Origin: Mesostigma viride
Taxonomy: Eukaryota; Streptophyta; Mesostigmatophyceae; Mesostigmatales; Mesostigmataceae
Reading direction: 5' to 3'
NCBI GenBank assembly: GCA_009746045.1
Contig: RPFO01000448.1
Location: 1,784,547 to 1,848,546, forward strand
DNA length: 64,000 nucleotides
Translations under genes and position numbers: made by a program
In this document: in pieces, positions 24,909-38,384 of the stretch
How the letters are laid out: each line of letters opens with the position of its first letter
How positions within the stretch are numbered: position 1 is the stretch's first letter
Notes under the pieces: model-generated
What the model was told of the DNA's origin: nothing
The model's database searches: none
What the model saw: the letters and a program-made list of their open reading frames with translations, nothing else

Positions 24909-25092
24909 CTACAAACTTACAGGGGTATTTACCTAACTGTTGGGGATGGGAGGCAATAGCAGCTAAAGCTTCCGGCTCAGTGGCCGTAAATCTACTGGTA
25001 AGGCGTTCGAGATCCGAGGTAGGCATCGCTACAGAAGTATCTATATCAGGTTTAAAGAGTATCTATATCATAGGACTTTCCTGACCTAGTCG

Positions 25093-27393
25093 CTATATGG
25101 CTAAGCGATATAGAAATTTTATTTTTCCCCTCCCCCCCACAGAGACCACAGGAAGGGCCTCACACGGGAGAGAGAGTCCTACCTGAGAAAGGAGGTCAGG
25201 CATGCGAACAACAGTATGAAAGAGGTAGGCATAATGTTCATCATCCGGTAGTTCACCATAAGGGGTTACACCAAGGGTGGTAGGAACTAGAGTAGTATTG
25301 AGAACATCTAAGTCCTCGAAAAAGGAATAATCTGCGCGGCGGGAGAGGGCATCAGGCACTATATTATCTACACCTTTAACCTACCGAAGTTTAAAAGGGG
25401 AAAACTGTGCTAAAAACTCCATCCAGCGCGCTTGACGAGGGGTAAGGTTGGGTTGGGAGAGCAGATGGGTAAGGGGACGATGATCCGTTTGTATAACTAA
25501 TCTATAAGGATCTAGCTCACAGGGTTCATTCAGACAAACATCAAATTGGGCACCTTTAAGAAAGTGCTGCCACGCGTGGCAACAATACACCACAGCTAAG
25601 AGTTCCTGCTGGTGTACAGGATAGTTACGCTCCGCGGGGAGCATTGTCCTAGAGATATACTCAATTGGCTGTAAGCCCTGACCCTGATCCTGGAGAAGGA
25701 CGCCCCCTATAACTACCTTACTAGCGTCTGTAGCTACCACAAAGGGTTTGGTAGTATCGGGTAGGATGAGTACAGGAGGGGAAAGGAGTAGGGATTTTAG
25801 GCACTGAAAAGCCGACTGACATTCACTACTCCAAACAAAGGGGATATCCTTCTTTAATAAATGATTAATAGGGGCTGCTATAGTTGCGAAACGCGGGATA
25901 AAACGCCTATAGTAAGAAGCAATTCCTAGAAAACTACGTACACCTTTAACGTCGGTAGGGGTAGGCCATTCCTGAATTGACTTAGTTTTATCCGGGTCGG
26001 TAGCGACCCCGGCATCAGACAGAACGTGCCCTAAAAATGGGACACTCCTACCCGAACGAACTTTAGCACGGCGCGCCCACAAAGAATTTTCAGCCATTAT
26101 TTCTAATACTTTCTTTAAATCACGTAGGTGCGTTTCAAAATCAGGAGAGTAAATAAGAATATCATCTAAGTACGCTTGAGCACAAGAACGGTCATGCTCA
26201 GATAAGGAAACAGAGGAGAAGGAAGGATCCTTTAGATCAGAGGACACCTGAGGAAGGTGAGAATTTCCCATAACGGGTCTAAGCACTTCATTCATTAACA
26301 TTTGAAAAGAGGCAGGCGAGTTACAGAGTCCCATAGCCGCTACTCTAAACTGGTAATGACCAAAAGGGGTAGCAAAGGCGGTTTTATGGCAATCCTCAGG
26401 AGCTATCCGCAACTGCCAAAAACCATCCGCACAATCTAGTACTGTGAAACAAGTGGAACCTTTAACCTTATTAAATATATCATCAATACGAGGGAGAGGG
26501 TATTTAGACTTCACAGTAATATCATTCAACTTCCTATAATCAGTAACTAGGCGAAACTTGCCATTTGGCTTAGGAACTAACAGGACACCAGCTGAGTAGG
26601 GAGAGTTACTAGGCTCTATTAATCCTGCTTCTAATAATGACACTAAAATCTGTTTTAGTTCCTTTAACTCGGTAGGGCCCATTCTATACATCGGAGAGTG
26701 CGTAGGAACTGCACCGTCTTTGATAACTACACGGTGTAAAACAGAACGAGGAGGAGGATAAGAAGGAGTCTTTTCTTCAAAAACTTTTGAGGAATCTATC
26801 ACAGCCATGTATCTTACTATTTCATTTTCAGTAAATCCCACTCCTATTGTATCCACTGTATTTACCTCTATATCCACACTATTATTAGTGATAGGTATCT
26901 CCTGTACTTCTAACTGAAGGAACATACATAATAGGTATCCATATTCCTTTAGTTCAGATCGCAATTCGTCATTGGACATTAATACTTCAGGTATAGGTCT
27001 CACAGGAGGATCAACAGGTGTAGGAGGAGTAATATCTACCAAGGATAAATTTTCTAATCTATAATGACGTTCTGGTACCCAGTAAGAGCTATCTGGAAAC
27101 CAAATGACCATAGTATCATAATTAATAGTGATTTTATTATCCTGGTGCCAATCTAATCCTAGTAATACATCAGCTGTAGTGATAGGGCCTATAGTGGCCG
27201 TCAGGTTGACCGTACGTCCTTGTATGACCAGGGGAAGAGACACCGTACCCGGGGAATGACTGGTGCGACCGTCAGCATAATGGACAGTGACAGTTTTTGT
27301 GTGAGGGGTAGGGACTAGTCCTAAACGCCTAACTAGGGCCTCGCTCACAAAGGAGCTAGCCGCACCGCTATCCACTAACACAGAGACATTCAA
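25093..27393 (-). pseudogene. pol region (protease, reverse transcriptase, RNase H) of the LTR element
   Basis: The longest frame (27393-25381, about 670 codons) carries in order an aspartic protease signature VDSGAASSFV near its start, Ty3/Gypsy reverse transcriptase motifs including YRKLNDITVKSKYPLPRID and YLDDILIYS, and an RNase H block with VVATDASKVVIGGVLLQ. The arrangement protease-RT-RNase H-integrase places it with Ty3/Gypsy rather than Copia. Part of a broken element. Confidence 0.92.
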
Positions 27394-27464
27394 GAGTTCA
27401 TCAGCATGCAGGAAGGGATCTACAACAGTATGAAAAACTAAATTTAGTATGAAAATTTAAATCA

Positions 27465-29930
27465 ATTAAACACGTGCCCCCGTTGGGGAGTCACGGAGCA
27501 CCTAAGTGCATCAATTTAATCCCTGAGTGTGCACATGACGGGTAGGGGGGCAGAGACCCGCCCCCCCCTTCGATCCCTAGGCCACAGGCAGTTTTGCTGA
27601 TCGATGGCCGAGGACACCGTGCACAGGAGAGCGTGGTTGTTGCGTCGGATCGTAGCAGCAGTGGACGTACGAGCTCAGGCGGTGATACGTACTTCACCGA
27701 TTTGTGGAGTCCTGAGCAGCGGCCACTCCTCCTGCAGGTTATAGGTGTCGCCATGCATAGGGCGCTGGGCTCAGGACGATTGCGGTTATCTTCGCCAAGT
27801 ATGTGACCAGTCGGCACAAGTTTCCAGCGAGCTGAGCGTAGACAATTCAAACATCTTAGAACATTCTAAGAACCTATTCTAGCTTCGAAGCTAATTGTGT
27901 CGCTGGCAGGGCGGAGACGGGTGACATCAAAGCCACTGGGAGGAGTGCCGGCTTTGTGTGCTTCCAAGGGAATATCTGCATTGGCGATGCAGTGGGAGAT
28001 GCGGCGGTCAGGCCGGCCGGCTGCCGGGGCTTACCAGGATGATGGCGAGTGGGTGAACGGCTGGATCGGCAGCGGGCTTGACTGCTCATTTTTCTAGCTA
28101 GATTGCATTTTGCAGTCGAACCAGGTTTCTGCGGGATGGTTTTGAACCTTTCTCGATGTAATTGCGTGGTAGTGTTGCGCGGCGGCAATTGATATGTCTC
28201 AATTAACTCGTCGTCTGTCCCAACTCAGTCCTCACAGGAGGACTGAGTTGACAATTTTCAACCGCGTGTAGCGACTAGGTGGGGGGTCCATCCCAAATGT
28301 TTTGATGTGGATCGGGGGTGTACTAGATGTCATTTTGTTGGCAAAAATACTGCATATGTGAAAACTTGACCCGAACACCTGAAAATTACACGGACGTTGG
28401 GCACCCCCTCGCGAATTTGCATTTTTCGGGATAAGAACGAGTGGGAAAAATTCAATCAAATCCTGGTGCATGAAGAAAAAATATAGGCATGTAAACAATA
28501 TAGTTCTTGAAACGTGGCAAAAAACTGGGCTCGATTTGGCCACTGCAACTGCCTGAAACAATTAAAAAACTCTCAGTCCTCAGGAGAGGAATGGGGCTTT
28601 TGCTAACTTTGCTAGCATGTAAGTGCGGTCATACTACACATCACCGTGGCCACCAACCATCCCAATCAACTCATTTCCCTTCAAGCATTACAGGACAACA
28701 CACTTGCATCATCATACTTCAGGTATATCATAACTTATCATGCAGTGAGAGCCTATGCATCCATGTAGGGAATGGGCTTGGATACCTACCAACAAAGGGT
28801 TATGTTATAAGTGTCAACCACCAATATAATGGGTAGGTTAAGCATATTTCCACTGTTTCTAACAACAATAGATATGGCTATAACTGTTTTTCCTTGCCAT
28901 GATGTGGCCAACATAGTTGCTGGCACATGATGGCAGTGGTTTGTCACCAAGACTTTTCACTCACCCTTAAAAGCTTGAATACACCCTTGACGCAGCCCGT
29001 GGCCACACAATCATGCAGTATGAACGTAGCAAAAGAATAACTAACATCTATGAAGGTGTTGAAACCTGCACAGCTCCTAAAACCCTGCACAACTACACTG
29101 GGTTAAGGCAAATGTCTGCTAACATCATCTGAAAAGGGGGTTTTAGAGAGGGGCAGGCAACGGTCAAGAAAGAGCATCAAGACTTGAACCTGACAACGCC
29201 TCGCAAGCTTAAACTCATGTACGAACATCAAGAAACGAAGAGGCAACGATTATCCGGCTTTACCTGGCACGGCTGGCGTTACCTTGGCCCAGGCGGTGCC
29301 CGCAAAAGTGGCACTTTGCGGCACATAGACCATGACGTGACAGAATGGTCGAAATCATCAAATCTATACTGTCACTCAATTTATTCTAATACAATGCATG
29401 TTAAAATGTAGAAAGAAACCTATCAGCCATTGAAATTGCGCCGGAAAGCAAGCGCAGTCATCAATTCCGTCAACCTGCCTTATCGCAGTTTTTTCCAGCA
29501 AGAACAGTGCCGACACCGGGTAAATCGCATCCCCGCGAGCTAAAAATTGATTTTTATCATCTTTAGAGCAAGTTAAAACTATTTCCTGAGTTTGGACAGC
29601 TAACTCGTCCGCAAACGTAAACTGCATGCATGGGCGCGAGCCGCCATGGCTAGGTCGTGCATTTCCGGAACTCGCGTTTCACGTGGAAAAGTACCCTTAC
29701 CACCTGTACTTTGATCGTACATTTAGCCGCTCATACCAAATCCAAAAAAATCCCAAAAATATGTCCAAGAAAGATCTTTTCACGTAGTATTTGAATAAAT
29801 TTTGAGGGAATTTTTTTGTCAAACATTCTGACCGGGGCGAATTTTCTACGAAACCCAAAAACTCGGTCCTCTAGAGAGGACTGAGTTCAACTCAGTCCTC
29901 CGTAGAGGACCAGAGACAGACGACGAGTTA
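27465..29930. mobile_element. candidate insertion between gag and pol of the LTR element
   Basis: The stretch is flanked by identical 10-bp direct repeats ATTTAAATCA (27455-27464 and 29931-29940), which look like a target duplication. The first ~130 bp match sequence at 38385-38510 (shared GTTGGGGAGTCACGGAGCAC). The last 1.7 kb is a terminal-inverted-repeat element of its own. Whether this is one composite insertion or two is unclear. Confidence 0.5.
28206..29930. mobile_element. non-autonomous DNA element with 15-bp inverted ends
   Basis: The ends are AACTCGTCGTCTGTC and its exact reverse complement (28206-28220 and 29916-29930), 1,725 bp apart. Just inside each end lie hairpins built from CTCAGTCCTC/GAGGACTGAG. 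ATT precedes the left end and follows the right end, a possible 3-bp duplication. No transposase-like frame is present. Superfamily unknown. Confidence 0.6.
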
Positions 29931-30078
29931 TTTAAATCACCATTCAAGAACATAAGAGGACGCACACGTAGTGGTAGGGATGATTCAGCTCCTACAGAGG
30001 TTATAAAAACAGGCAGGCAAAAATTTTTATCTGGGGTACTATCTAAGGACCTGTCCAGGTTACCCCCGGCTGACAGGC

Positions 30079-31686
30079 CTACTGTTCCCCCTCCCCCCCC
30101 ACATCCATTGGGACTAACCCCGAAGAAGTCCCTGGCGAAAAAGCCACTGCTGGAGGGTCGCGAGGGAGCGAAGAGGGTGCAGGAGCCTGATTATCATAGG
30201 GGAACCCTGAGGGTCCTGTCTGCACAACATTCAGCCTACTAGGGGTAGCTGAGGGAATGCGTCCTGGAGTGGGACGAATAGGAGCACGCTGAGGGGTACG
30301 AGGAGGGCGAGCATCGGGATGAGGGGGAGCACCAGAAAGGAACTTGGGGCACTCCGCCTTAAGATGGCCCACCTCATGACAATGATAACACGAGATGTGA
30401 GACACATCCAATGCAGATATATCTGTAACGCAAATATCGAATTCTTCTACATATGCCTATTCTTCTTCAGGAGTGAGGACAAGGTTATGAACCCTAGTAC
30501 ACAAAGGAGCATGAGCATACATGCAATCAGCAACACGGAGGAGATGGGTAGGAAGAGGAGTGGTAAAGAAATCTGCTACTCTTTAATAGACGTTGTCGCA
30601 CATGCTTGAGGGGCAGATCAGTGAAACGGTAGGCAGAGAACTGGCGTTTTACCTCACGTAATAAGGGTCTACTGAGGCCTTGAAGGAAACGAGCACGTAC
30701 TTCTGCGCCCGACAAATCCCTAATTCGTACCATCTGTGCATCAAGTTCTTTCATATATTCCTTAAACGGTTTAGTACCTTGCTGCAAAGTACCAAAGGCT
30801 AATCTATCCTGCCAATCTGCATCAGGAGGAACTAAATGGCTCTCTAACCGCTAAAACAATCCTGCTACTGAGTTAGGGTAGGCATGAGAGGCCAAGGATT
30901 CACACTGGATGAGGTTGGCAAGCTCAAGGGTAATACAGGTAGTAAGATAGTGAGGGACTAAATGGTTCTCTAAACGCTTAAACAATTCTGCTACAGAGTT
31001 AGGGTAGGCATGAGAGGCCAAAGACTCACACTGAATGAGGTTAGCAAGCTCAGGAGTAATACAGGTTGTGAGATAGTGAGGAACTAATACAGCATCAGAA
31101 AGACGCCATCTATTATGATTCTGCCACGACTCCGTGTTCTGTGTAAGCAACATAATAAAGGTGAAAAACTGTTGAGGGGTAGACTTGACATCCAGCTTGG
31201 GAAGGTTAGCAAAGAGGGGAAGAGCAGGGGGCTTAGGGGGATTAGAAGAGTCAGTTTTTCCCATAGGGCCACTATCTTCCACTGCTACATAAGCGGGATA
31301 GAAGGAAGGAAGAGGAAAAGTCTTGGGTAGGGGTCGAGAAGGGGCCACCGTTTCAGACTGGTGCCCATAGGAGAAAGGAACAGTATATTGCTCACGAAGA
31401 GAGGAGTAGGCAAAATGATCATAATTTCTATCATCTAGGGGCATGGTGTTGAAATCACTATTACTTCTAAATCAGCCACACGGGTAGGGACCTGGGCTGC
31501 CTCATAGGCCGTCTCAGGGTAGGACCAGGAAGCAGGTGGGTAAAATGGAACTGCACTAGGGTGCCCAGAGGGGCCGACAGGGGCAGAGGTACGACCCGTG
31601 TTAAAAGCAGGCATGGAAGGCACAGAGTGGGAAGGAGGCCTAGAAACATTGTTAGTTAGTGAGGACCTGCTGGGGGGTTGAGCCAA
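30079..31686 (-). pseudogene. gag region of the LTR element, part downstream of the CACTA insertion
   Basis: Minus-strand frames with capsid-like composition, ending in a CCHC zinc knuckle, CYHCHEVGHLKAECPKF (in 30079-30411). A segment of about 120 bp is repeated in tandem near 30840-31080. Part of a broken element. Confidence 0.75.
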
Positions 31687-31834
31687 CACTATACTTTTCG
31701 TCCGAGGGTAGTAAAAATGATCCGAGGCGTAAATTACGAGGTGGTAATTTACGGCACAGACTACGTATACCGTTTGTATAAGAGTTCGGATCTTTCTCGT
31801 AAGCTACGAGTTAGATCCGAGGTAAGATCCGACG

Positions 31835-32005
31835 TCGTAATTTACGAGGTAGTAATTTACGAGGTAGTAATTTACGAGGTAGTAATTTACGAGGTAGTAA
31901 TGTACGAGGTAGTAATGTACGAGGTAGTAATGTACGAGGTAGTAATTTACGAGGTAGTAAGGTACGAGGTAGTAATTTGCGAGGTAGTAATTTACGAGTT
32001 GGTAA
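31835..32005. repeat. subterminal 15-bp direct repeat of the CACTA element
   Basis: About eleven tandem copies of a 15-bp unit close to TACGAGGTAGTAATT. Subterminal motif arrays of this kind are the transposase-binding region in known CACTA elements; binding here is inferred. Confidence 0.85.
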
Positions 32006-32726
32006 TTTACGATCCCGGTACTCGGTCCCGTAGGTTACGACGTCGTATGCTTCTCGCGTACACTACCGGTACTACAATCATGTCGCTATGTCGTTCTGAA
32101 TTGCAGTACGCATGTCACTTATCAGAATTTCACTTTGATTTCACTTATCATTTCGGTCAACCTAACCCCTAACACCCATTTACCCGGGGGAAAAAAATGA
32201 ATGGCATTTGCAGCAAGGCTCATGCAAGACGAGTTCCTATTTCATAAAAAATTTCATTATTAAATGCAGGATTACATGTCATGCACAAAAATCCAACGCC
32301 TTCACAGAAAATAGCATATCAAGTCTTCTGACGACAATATCAAGTCAATATCAAATTCGTGGCTTCTCTTCGTGGCTTGAAATACTGTTTCCATGCGGTG
32401 CTTAGGACAGCTCCGGGGATGTCGGCACCGCACAGAAGCTCCATCCGGGAGCAAGTGCGCCGGGGGAAGATGTTGTACATCCAGAGCTCGATATGTGCGG
32501 GAAGCCGTCGTGTTGGAAACCGAGGTGTCTGCACATAATTCCGCGCGCAGGCAGCTTGTGCCTTTACGGGGGAAGACCTGCGACACAAAAACCGTGTCCG
32601 GACAATGCAATACGGAGAAATGGCAACGGCAGATGGAGTCGGCTAAGGCCGCTTGTAAGGAAAGTGATTTTTAATGCACGAATAAATGTATAATGCATGC
32701 TACATCGCCATCGCTTGGGCGGTGAA

Positions 32727-32966
32727 AAGACAAGGACCAACCACATGCCCCCACCTACCCTTCGTGCATCCCGCCCTTGACGAGGCACAACCATGTGCCC
32801 CCACCTACCCTTTGTGCGTCCCTCCCTTGACAAGAAACAAGCACGTGCACCTATCTAACCTTTGTGCATCCCTTCCTTGGCAAGGAACAAGCACACCCAC
32901 CCACCTACTCCACATGCATCCCTCCCTTGACAAGGAACAAGCACGATCACCCAGCTACCCACTAGC
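32727..32966. repeat. ~55-bp minisatellite inside the CACTA element
   Basis: About four and a half diverged copies of a unit containing CACCTACC, TTTGTGCATCCCTCCCTTG and ACAAGGAACAAGCAC. Confidence 0.8.
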
Positions 32967-33204
32967 ACGGCAGCAAGGCAGACCTTACAATGGCAAGTGA
33001 TGTTTATCGGTAGAAACTGTTAGACAACTAGCAAACGAGCCAGCCGGTGAAGAGCAAGGCACGCATGCAAGGAATTTGTCGTTGCCTATGTCTACGCTTG
33101 TGTTTGTCACTGCAGTTGAAATCTGCATTTGCATCAGCAGGCCCGATCGAACCCCATGTCGCCACCCGCATTTCCACTTATACTTCACGGCCCCTTATTC
33201 TTCT

Positions 33205-33590
33205 CTTGTGCCTGCCTTTGCCCTAACTGTTACCCTAGCATCTGCCCTTGCCCCTATCCTTTGATCCCCAGTGTTTGCCGTTGCCCTCATCCTTTCCCTA
33301 GTGCCTGCCCTTGTCTTCATCTTTTCCCTTGTGCCTGCCCTTGCCCTTGTCCGTTCCCTCGTGCTTGACTTGTCCTAATCTCTTTCCCTTGCGCCTGCCC
33401 TTGCCCTTATCCGCTTCCCTTGTGCCTGCCCCTGCCCTTGCCCTTGTCATTTCCCTTGAGCCTGCCCTTTTGGCAAGCACAAGTGCCTTTGTCCTTTCCT
33501 TGGCCTTGTGCTTGCTCTTCCAGTTTCCCTTTCCTTTGCTCGTGCGGTTGCCTTTGCTCTTACCCGGGTGCTTGCCCTTGCCGTTTGCAA
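33205..33590. repeat. degenerate CCCTTGTGCCTGCCCTTG minisatellite
   Basis: A loose tandem repeat of pyrimidine-rich units (CCTGCCCTTGCCCTT variants) of roughly 36-42 bp. Frames open through it are compositional. Confidence 0.75.
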
Positions 33591-34311
33591 GCTGCATTAT
33601 TGTCTTAGCAAGCTAGCAAGTGCAAACTGGCACTGAGCCAGAAATGCAAGCAAAGCAGCCAGTGTAAATAAGGATGGACGGGAACAGTAGAAAGCTAGGG
33701 GTGGCAACGGTGCTAGAGCTCATGGCAACAAGGTGGTCCCATTCTTGCTGCATTGGGTGCGTTGCGTGGGTGGGATATTGCGAGAGGGGGACATTCTTGC
33801 CTTGGTTGTGTTTTCACATGCACCCGGTGCTTGAATTTATGCGTGCAAGGGTGGCTGGTATCCCAACCAACAGCCTAAGAGGAAAAAGAGTGCTTAGAAA
33901 GCAAGAATGACTTAATGTTGGTAATAGCAGTGGCGGCGGCAGCAAAAACTGTTGTTATAGATGCAAGCTACAACACTGCGGATGGTTTCTCACACTAATG
34001 TGGATAATGATAATGCATGCCACTTAACGGGACCATATAAACCACAACAAGAATAAATCGTGAGAGCAAAAGAAAGGGGAGTACAAAATGGCCGGCTTAC
34101 CTAGCTACAGCAAAAAAATTACATGAAAAACAAGATAACTCACCTTTGTCGCAGCAGTGACCATATCAGACAGCTCACAAAAACTTGTTGATCCTTGAAA
34201 CTTCCTGCTTGAAGGCAGCCACCAACGGTCTGGAGTTTTCACCCCAGTCCTTCTCAACAGCCAAGGAAAAGGGAAAGAGAGAGGAGGGGTGCGGGAGGGA
34301 CAAGAGAGCGG

Positions 34312-34457
<146 letters not shown>

Positions 34458-35458
34458 GAGAAGTGCGGGTGGGGGTGGGAGAGGTGGGATGGAAGATTCA
34501 CTACGTTAGCAGGCGACTAAACTGCTACAATGACACAAAACCACGGAGCTAGGCCCTTCACTCCATCAGATCAGAGTGAAAACCCATGTTGAAACTGGGA
34601 CAAATGCCATTAGAATGTTACTATGACCGTGGCTAGTAAACGTGAATTGACACCCAGGTTGTGACTTCAACGATTGGAGGCAACCTTGCCAAGTCTCCCA
34701 AATGCAGTCGGCTAGACAAGCTTCACAAAAAACGCAGCAAACATGTTAACGTTGCTAATATTCCAACGACGCGCATCCGCAGTCCGGCTGCCAATGAAGT
34801 CTTCTTGGTCGCCAGCTGTGCACAGAGGAGTAACCGCTAGAGACGCCAATTTGCGAACAACTCATTACAATTACAAAGCGCAGGAAGCAGATGGCTATGC
34901 ATCAACAATTACTTCCGCTCGCCCTCGTATTTAGCCAGGTCTATCTGCCCAAACTGGGTAAATGTTTTGCGATCGGTGAAATTGGCACTCTAGTGACTTA
35001 CTTTCCCAGAAAGTGTCCATTCACACGACAACCGACTCACGCTCACACGTCGTGAGGAGTTGCCGATAGGATAAAGAAGCCGAACGATGAATTGCTGTAC
35101 ATAAATGCCACGCTAACGGCGTCGTGAACTGACTTCTTGCAATCACGATTAAAGTGCCCGGCCCAACAACAAATTGGCGACACACGACCCCGCAACTGGA
35201 AAAGAATTCTGGCCACATTGATATACATCGGTTTGATAAAGTAAAACCTCGCATTCGGTTCTGGCTAGCCTCAAACGCATGCGCCTTGAAACCTTTATCC
35301 TCCTGGCGGCCACAGTTTCTCGGTTCTCTTGTTCCGTTGGTCGTGCCGCTAGCGTGCCAGCCGCTCCAGTCCCTAAAATTCAAATTCGTGTTGTTCGAGA
35401 AAACGTTGTCGGGTCGGCGACGGCACGATGCCGGGCCGGGCTGCATGGGCCATGGAGG

Positions 35459-35900
35459 GTGGTGGTACACAAATACCGTACAGGTGGTACCATACACAAC
35501 TGCAGCCAGGACAACAGCCGGGCGCTGCGTACCTGCCGTGGGAAGGGGGGTGGTACACAAATACCGTACAGGTGGTACACAACTGCAGCCAGCACAACAG
35601 CGAGTCGCTGCGTACCTGCCGTGGGAAGGAGGGAGGTGGTACACAAAAACCGTACAGGTGGTACACAACTGCAGCCAGCACAACAGCGAGTCGCTGCGTA
35701 CCTGCCGTGGGAAGGAGGGGGGTGGTACACAAATACCGTACAGGTGGTACACAACTGCAGCCAGCACAACAGCGAGTCGCTGCGTACCTGCCGTGGGAAG
35801 GAGGGAGGTGGTACACAAAAACCGTACAGGTGGTACACAACTGCAGCCAGCACAACAGCGAGTCGCTGCGTACCTGCCGTGGGAAGGAGGGGGGTGCTAC
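35459..35900. repeat. 86-bp satellite with dimeric higher-order pattern
   Basis: About five tandem units with starts near 35463, 35551, 35637, 35723, 35809 and 35895 (one interval of 88 bp, then 86). Units alternate between ACAAATACCG and ACAAAAACCG, so from the second copy on the true repeat is a 172-bp dimer. The several open frames through it on both strands follow from the period and are not genes. Confidence 0.92.
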
Positions 35901-35924
35901 ACAAATATCCGACCTATATATTAG

Positions 35925-36620
35925 CGATAGCCGCCGCCTATTAAACAGGTCCTATTCATCACGAGCGTCAACGCCCCGTCATCGCCCCGTCATCGCCCGG
36001 CCGAGGGCCTTAACCTGTTAACTGTTTATTCGGAGTGATAGTCAACGACCTATACTACCAATAGCTGCCGCATATCAAACATCGGTTTTTCATCGGGCCC
36101 GTCGAGGGCGATGACGGTGACGGTCGTCACCGTCATCGCCCTCGACGGGCCAACATCTAAACTCTTCTCTTAATCAACAATCTATATTACCAATAGCCGC
36201 CGCCTATCAAACAGATCCTATTCATCACGCGCGTCAACGCCCCGTCATCGCCCCGTCATCGCCCCGTGATCGCCATGCCGAGCCAGCCGAGGGCCAACCT
36301 CTTAACTCTTTACATTTGTATTCGGAGTAGTAGTCAACGACCTATATTACCAATAGCCGCCGCATATCAAAAAGGTCGTATTCATGACGCCCGTCGAGGG
36401 CGATGACGGTGACGCCGTCACCGTCATCGCCCACGGGCCAACATCTAAACTCTTCTCTTAATCAACAATCTATATTACCAATAGCCGCCGCCTGTCAAAC
36501 AGATCCTATTCATCACGCGCGTCAACGCCCCGTCATCGCCCCGTCATCGCCCCGTCATCGCTCCGTGATCGCCATGCCGACTGCCGAGGGCCAACCTCTT
36601 AACTCTTTATTCGGAGTAAT
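35925..36620. repeat. ~270-290-bp tandem repeat with GC-rich hairpins
   Basis: About two and a half copies of a unit that contains GATAGCCGCCGCCTAT or CAATAGCCGCCGCCTAT, repeated CCCCGTCATCG strings and AACTCTTTATTCGGAGT. The units start near 35925, 36192 and 36480. Hairpins lie between them at 36096-36151 and about 36399-36440. Confidence 0.8.
36096..36151. repeat. perfect GC-rich inverted repeat (27-bp arms, 2-bp loop)
   Basis: Left arm 36096-36122 starts GGCCCGTCGAGGGCGATGAC and its exact reverse complement follows after two bases. A shorter version of the same hairpin occurs near 36399-36440. Confidence 0.9.
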
Positions 36621-38300
36621 AGTTAACTGCCGGCATTGCCATACAAGAAGAAGCTCTCGATCCTAGGTATAGACTACCTCGGGTATCATCATCGTAATTG
36701 CTAGCATCGAGATCATTCATACCTACCGACGATGGCCAGCTGCAAAAGAAAAATGTCGACCAACAGACAGGACCTATCGCCGGGAACCCTCAAGGCAATA
36801 AGGGCGAGACAGGCTTTCACCGTTAAGTAAAGTTGTCCACATCGTGCTAAGGAATTTGTGCTAATCTATGAGTACCTATATGGACACTTTGTCGCATTTT
36901 TTACATGGCAAATAAGCGATGTATGTGTCATGTAGGCTGCCATTGGTGCATGCATGCATGGGCCAGCAATGATGGTCAGAGGTACATTGTGCCTATGAGA
37001 TAACCATCGATTTGTTGATCAGCAAGTGATTCATTACGTGAGACAACAATATGTTTGGGGGCTAAGCTTCTTACATTGGTCACATGGCCCGCCATAATTG
37101 TTTTCTTATGTGTTTAAGGTTAGGGCTCTGTTCATGACTGAACGTCATGAACGCGCTCTATTCATGACATTGATTAATTGATTTTAATTAGTCTCATGTC
37201 CATGTTGGGGGACCGGGATCTCTGAATTCCCCAAAGAAGATATAGTGGAAGTCACCCCAAGACGTCAATATCCGTCAAGACGTCAATAACAACATGTATG
37301 TCCACAGCTCAGCTAGTAGTCTAAAATATGGGCCTCGAGCTAATCTTGCACGCAAGCAATGCCTATCATCAAGGATTAATTAATGCCTATCAACAAGGAG
37401 ACAATCATGCTTGTTAAATTTCCTAGGACCCACAACTGGGGGGTCGTAGTCTTTGACAATGTCCGCCTGGGCAACGCTACTAATCCTACACATCCGAGGT
37501 CCCATGTCTGAATAAGAGGGGTTGAGCGGATGACGCCAACAGTGTCTGTGCTCTGCATGTCAGCTAAAATCATATCGCGGAGACAAACATATGTGATGCC
37601 AGATCTCCTTTGCGGCCGTTCCGAGCTTGGCACTGGATTCGTTGTCCACATCGTCGCGTCGCTGCCGCAACACGATGTTTTCTGGCATCCGCGGGCTTTT
37701 GGTTCCCGCCGCACATTTGAAAGTGCTGTCCTCCGGCTTTTTGCCTTTGCACCGTGTGCAGTTCTTGGACGTTTGGAATCACGGCATGGCTAACGTGATG
37801 ACTGACTAGCTAGACCTTTTCAGTGGTTTTCCATTTGCGGGTCTTTCCTCGTAAATGGTGGGAGAGCGATCGCAGCAATGGTGCTCACCACTAGACACTC
37901 CCGGCCAGTTAGGCTAGAAACACACGCCCTGATCAAGCATGCTGTTTCCGGCCCCACCGTCTAGGTCATCTAGTCGCTCCACACGTAAGCCAGCCATAAT
38001 TTCAATGCACAAGGATACACATTTCCATCACCATTCATCTTCATCATCCTGAACGACTCGAAAACGCGGAAAAGATAACGGCAGGCTCGAGCTAGGTACC
38101 ATGGTCCGGATTCTCCCGATTTCTGGCCTGCGCTGGTTGTCTCTTTGATATGGCGGTATGTCCAATGTTGGCCACTGCGTCGCCTAACAGGTTCTTACAT
38201 GGTCGGCAAGGGCCTGACCATGTAAGAAGATATCTCCCTGGCTGGCCAGTCCACAAGGAACCAGCACAGACCTCATCTGAATCAACCTGATTAATTAACT
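36621..38300. other. CACTA interior without assigned genes
   Basis: No domain recognised. A short minus-strand stretch near 37590-37795 has a cysteine pair (CTRCKGKK) and reads as possible coding sequence, but no exon borders could be fixed. The inverted pair around ACATGGTCGGCAAGGGCCTGACCATGT (38200-38226) is a short hairpin. Nothing else is seen. Confidence 0.35.
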
Positions 38301-38384
38301 AACTACTTAATTCATTTATTAAACTCATGCCCCCATTAGGGAGTCAAGGAGCATTAGCTAACCCCGATTAATTAATTAATTAAT

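Noticed and set aside
35021-36021. Several overlapping open frames of 160-265 codons on both strands
   Set aside because: They arise from the 86-bp satellite, which is open in several frames at once.
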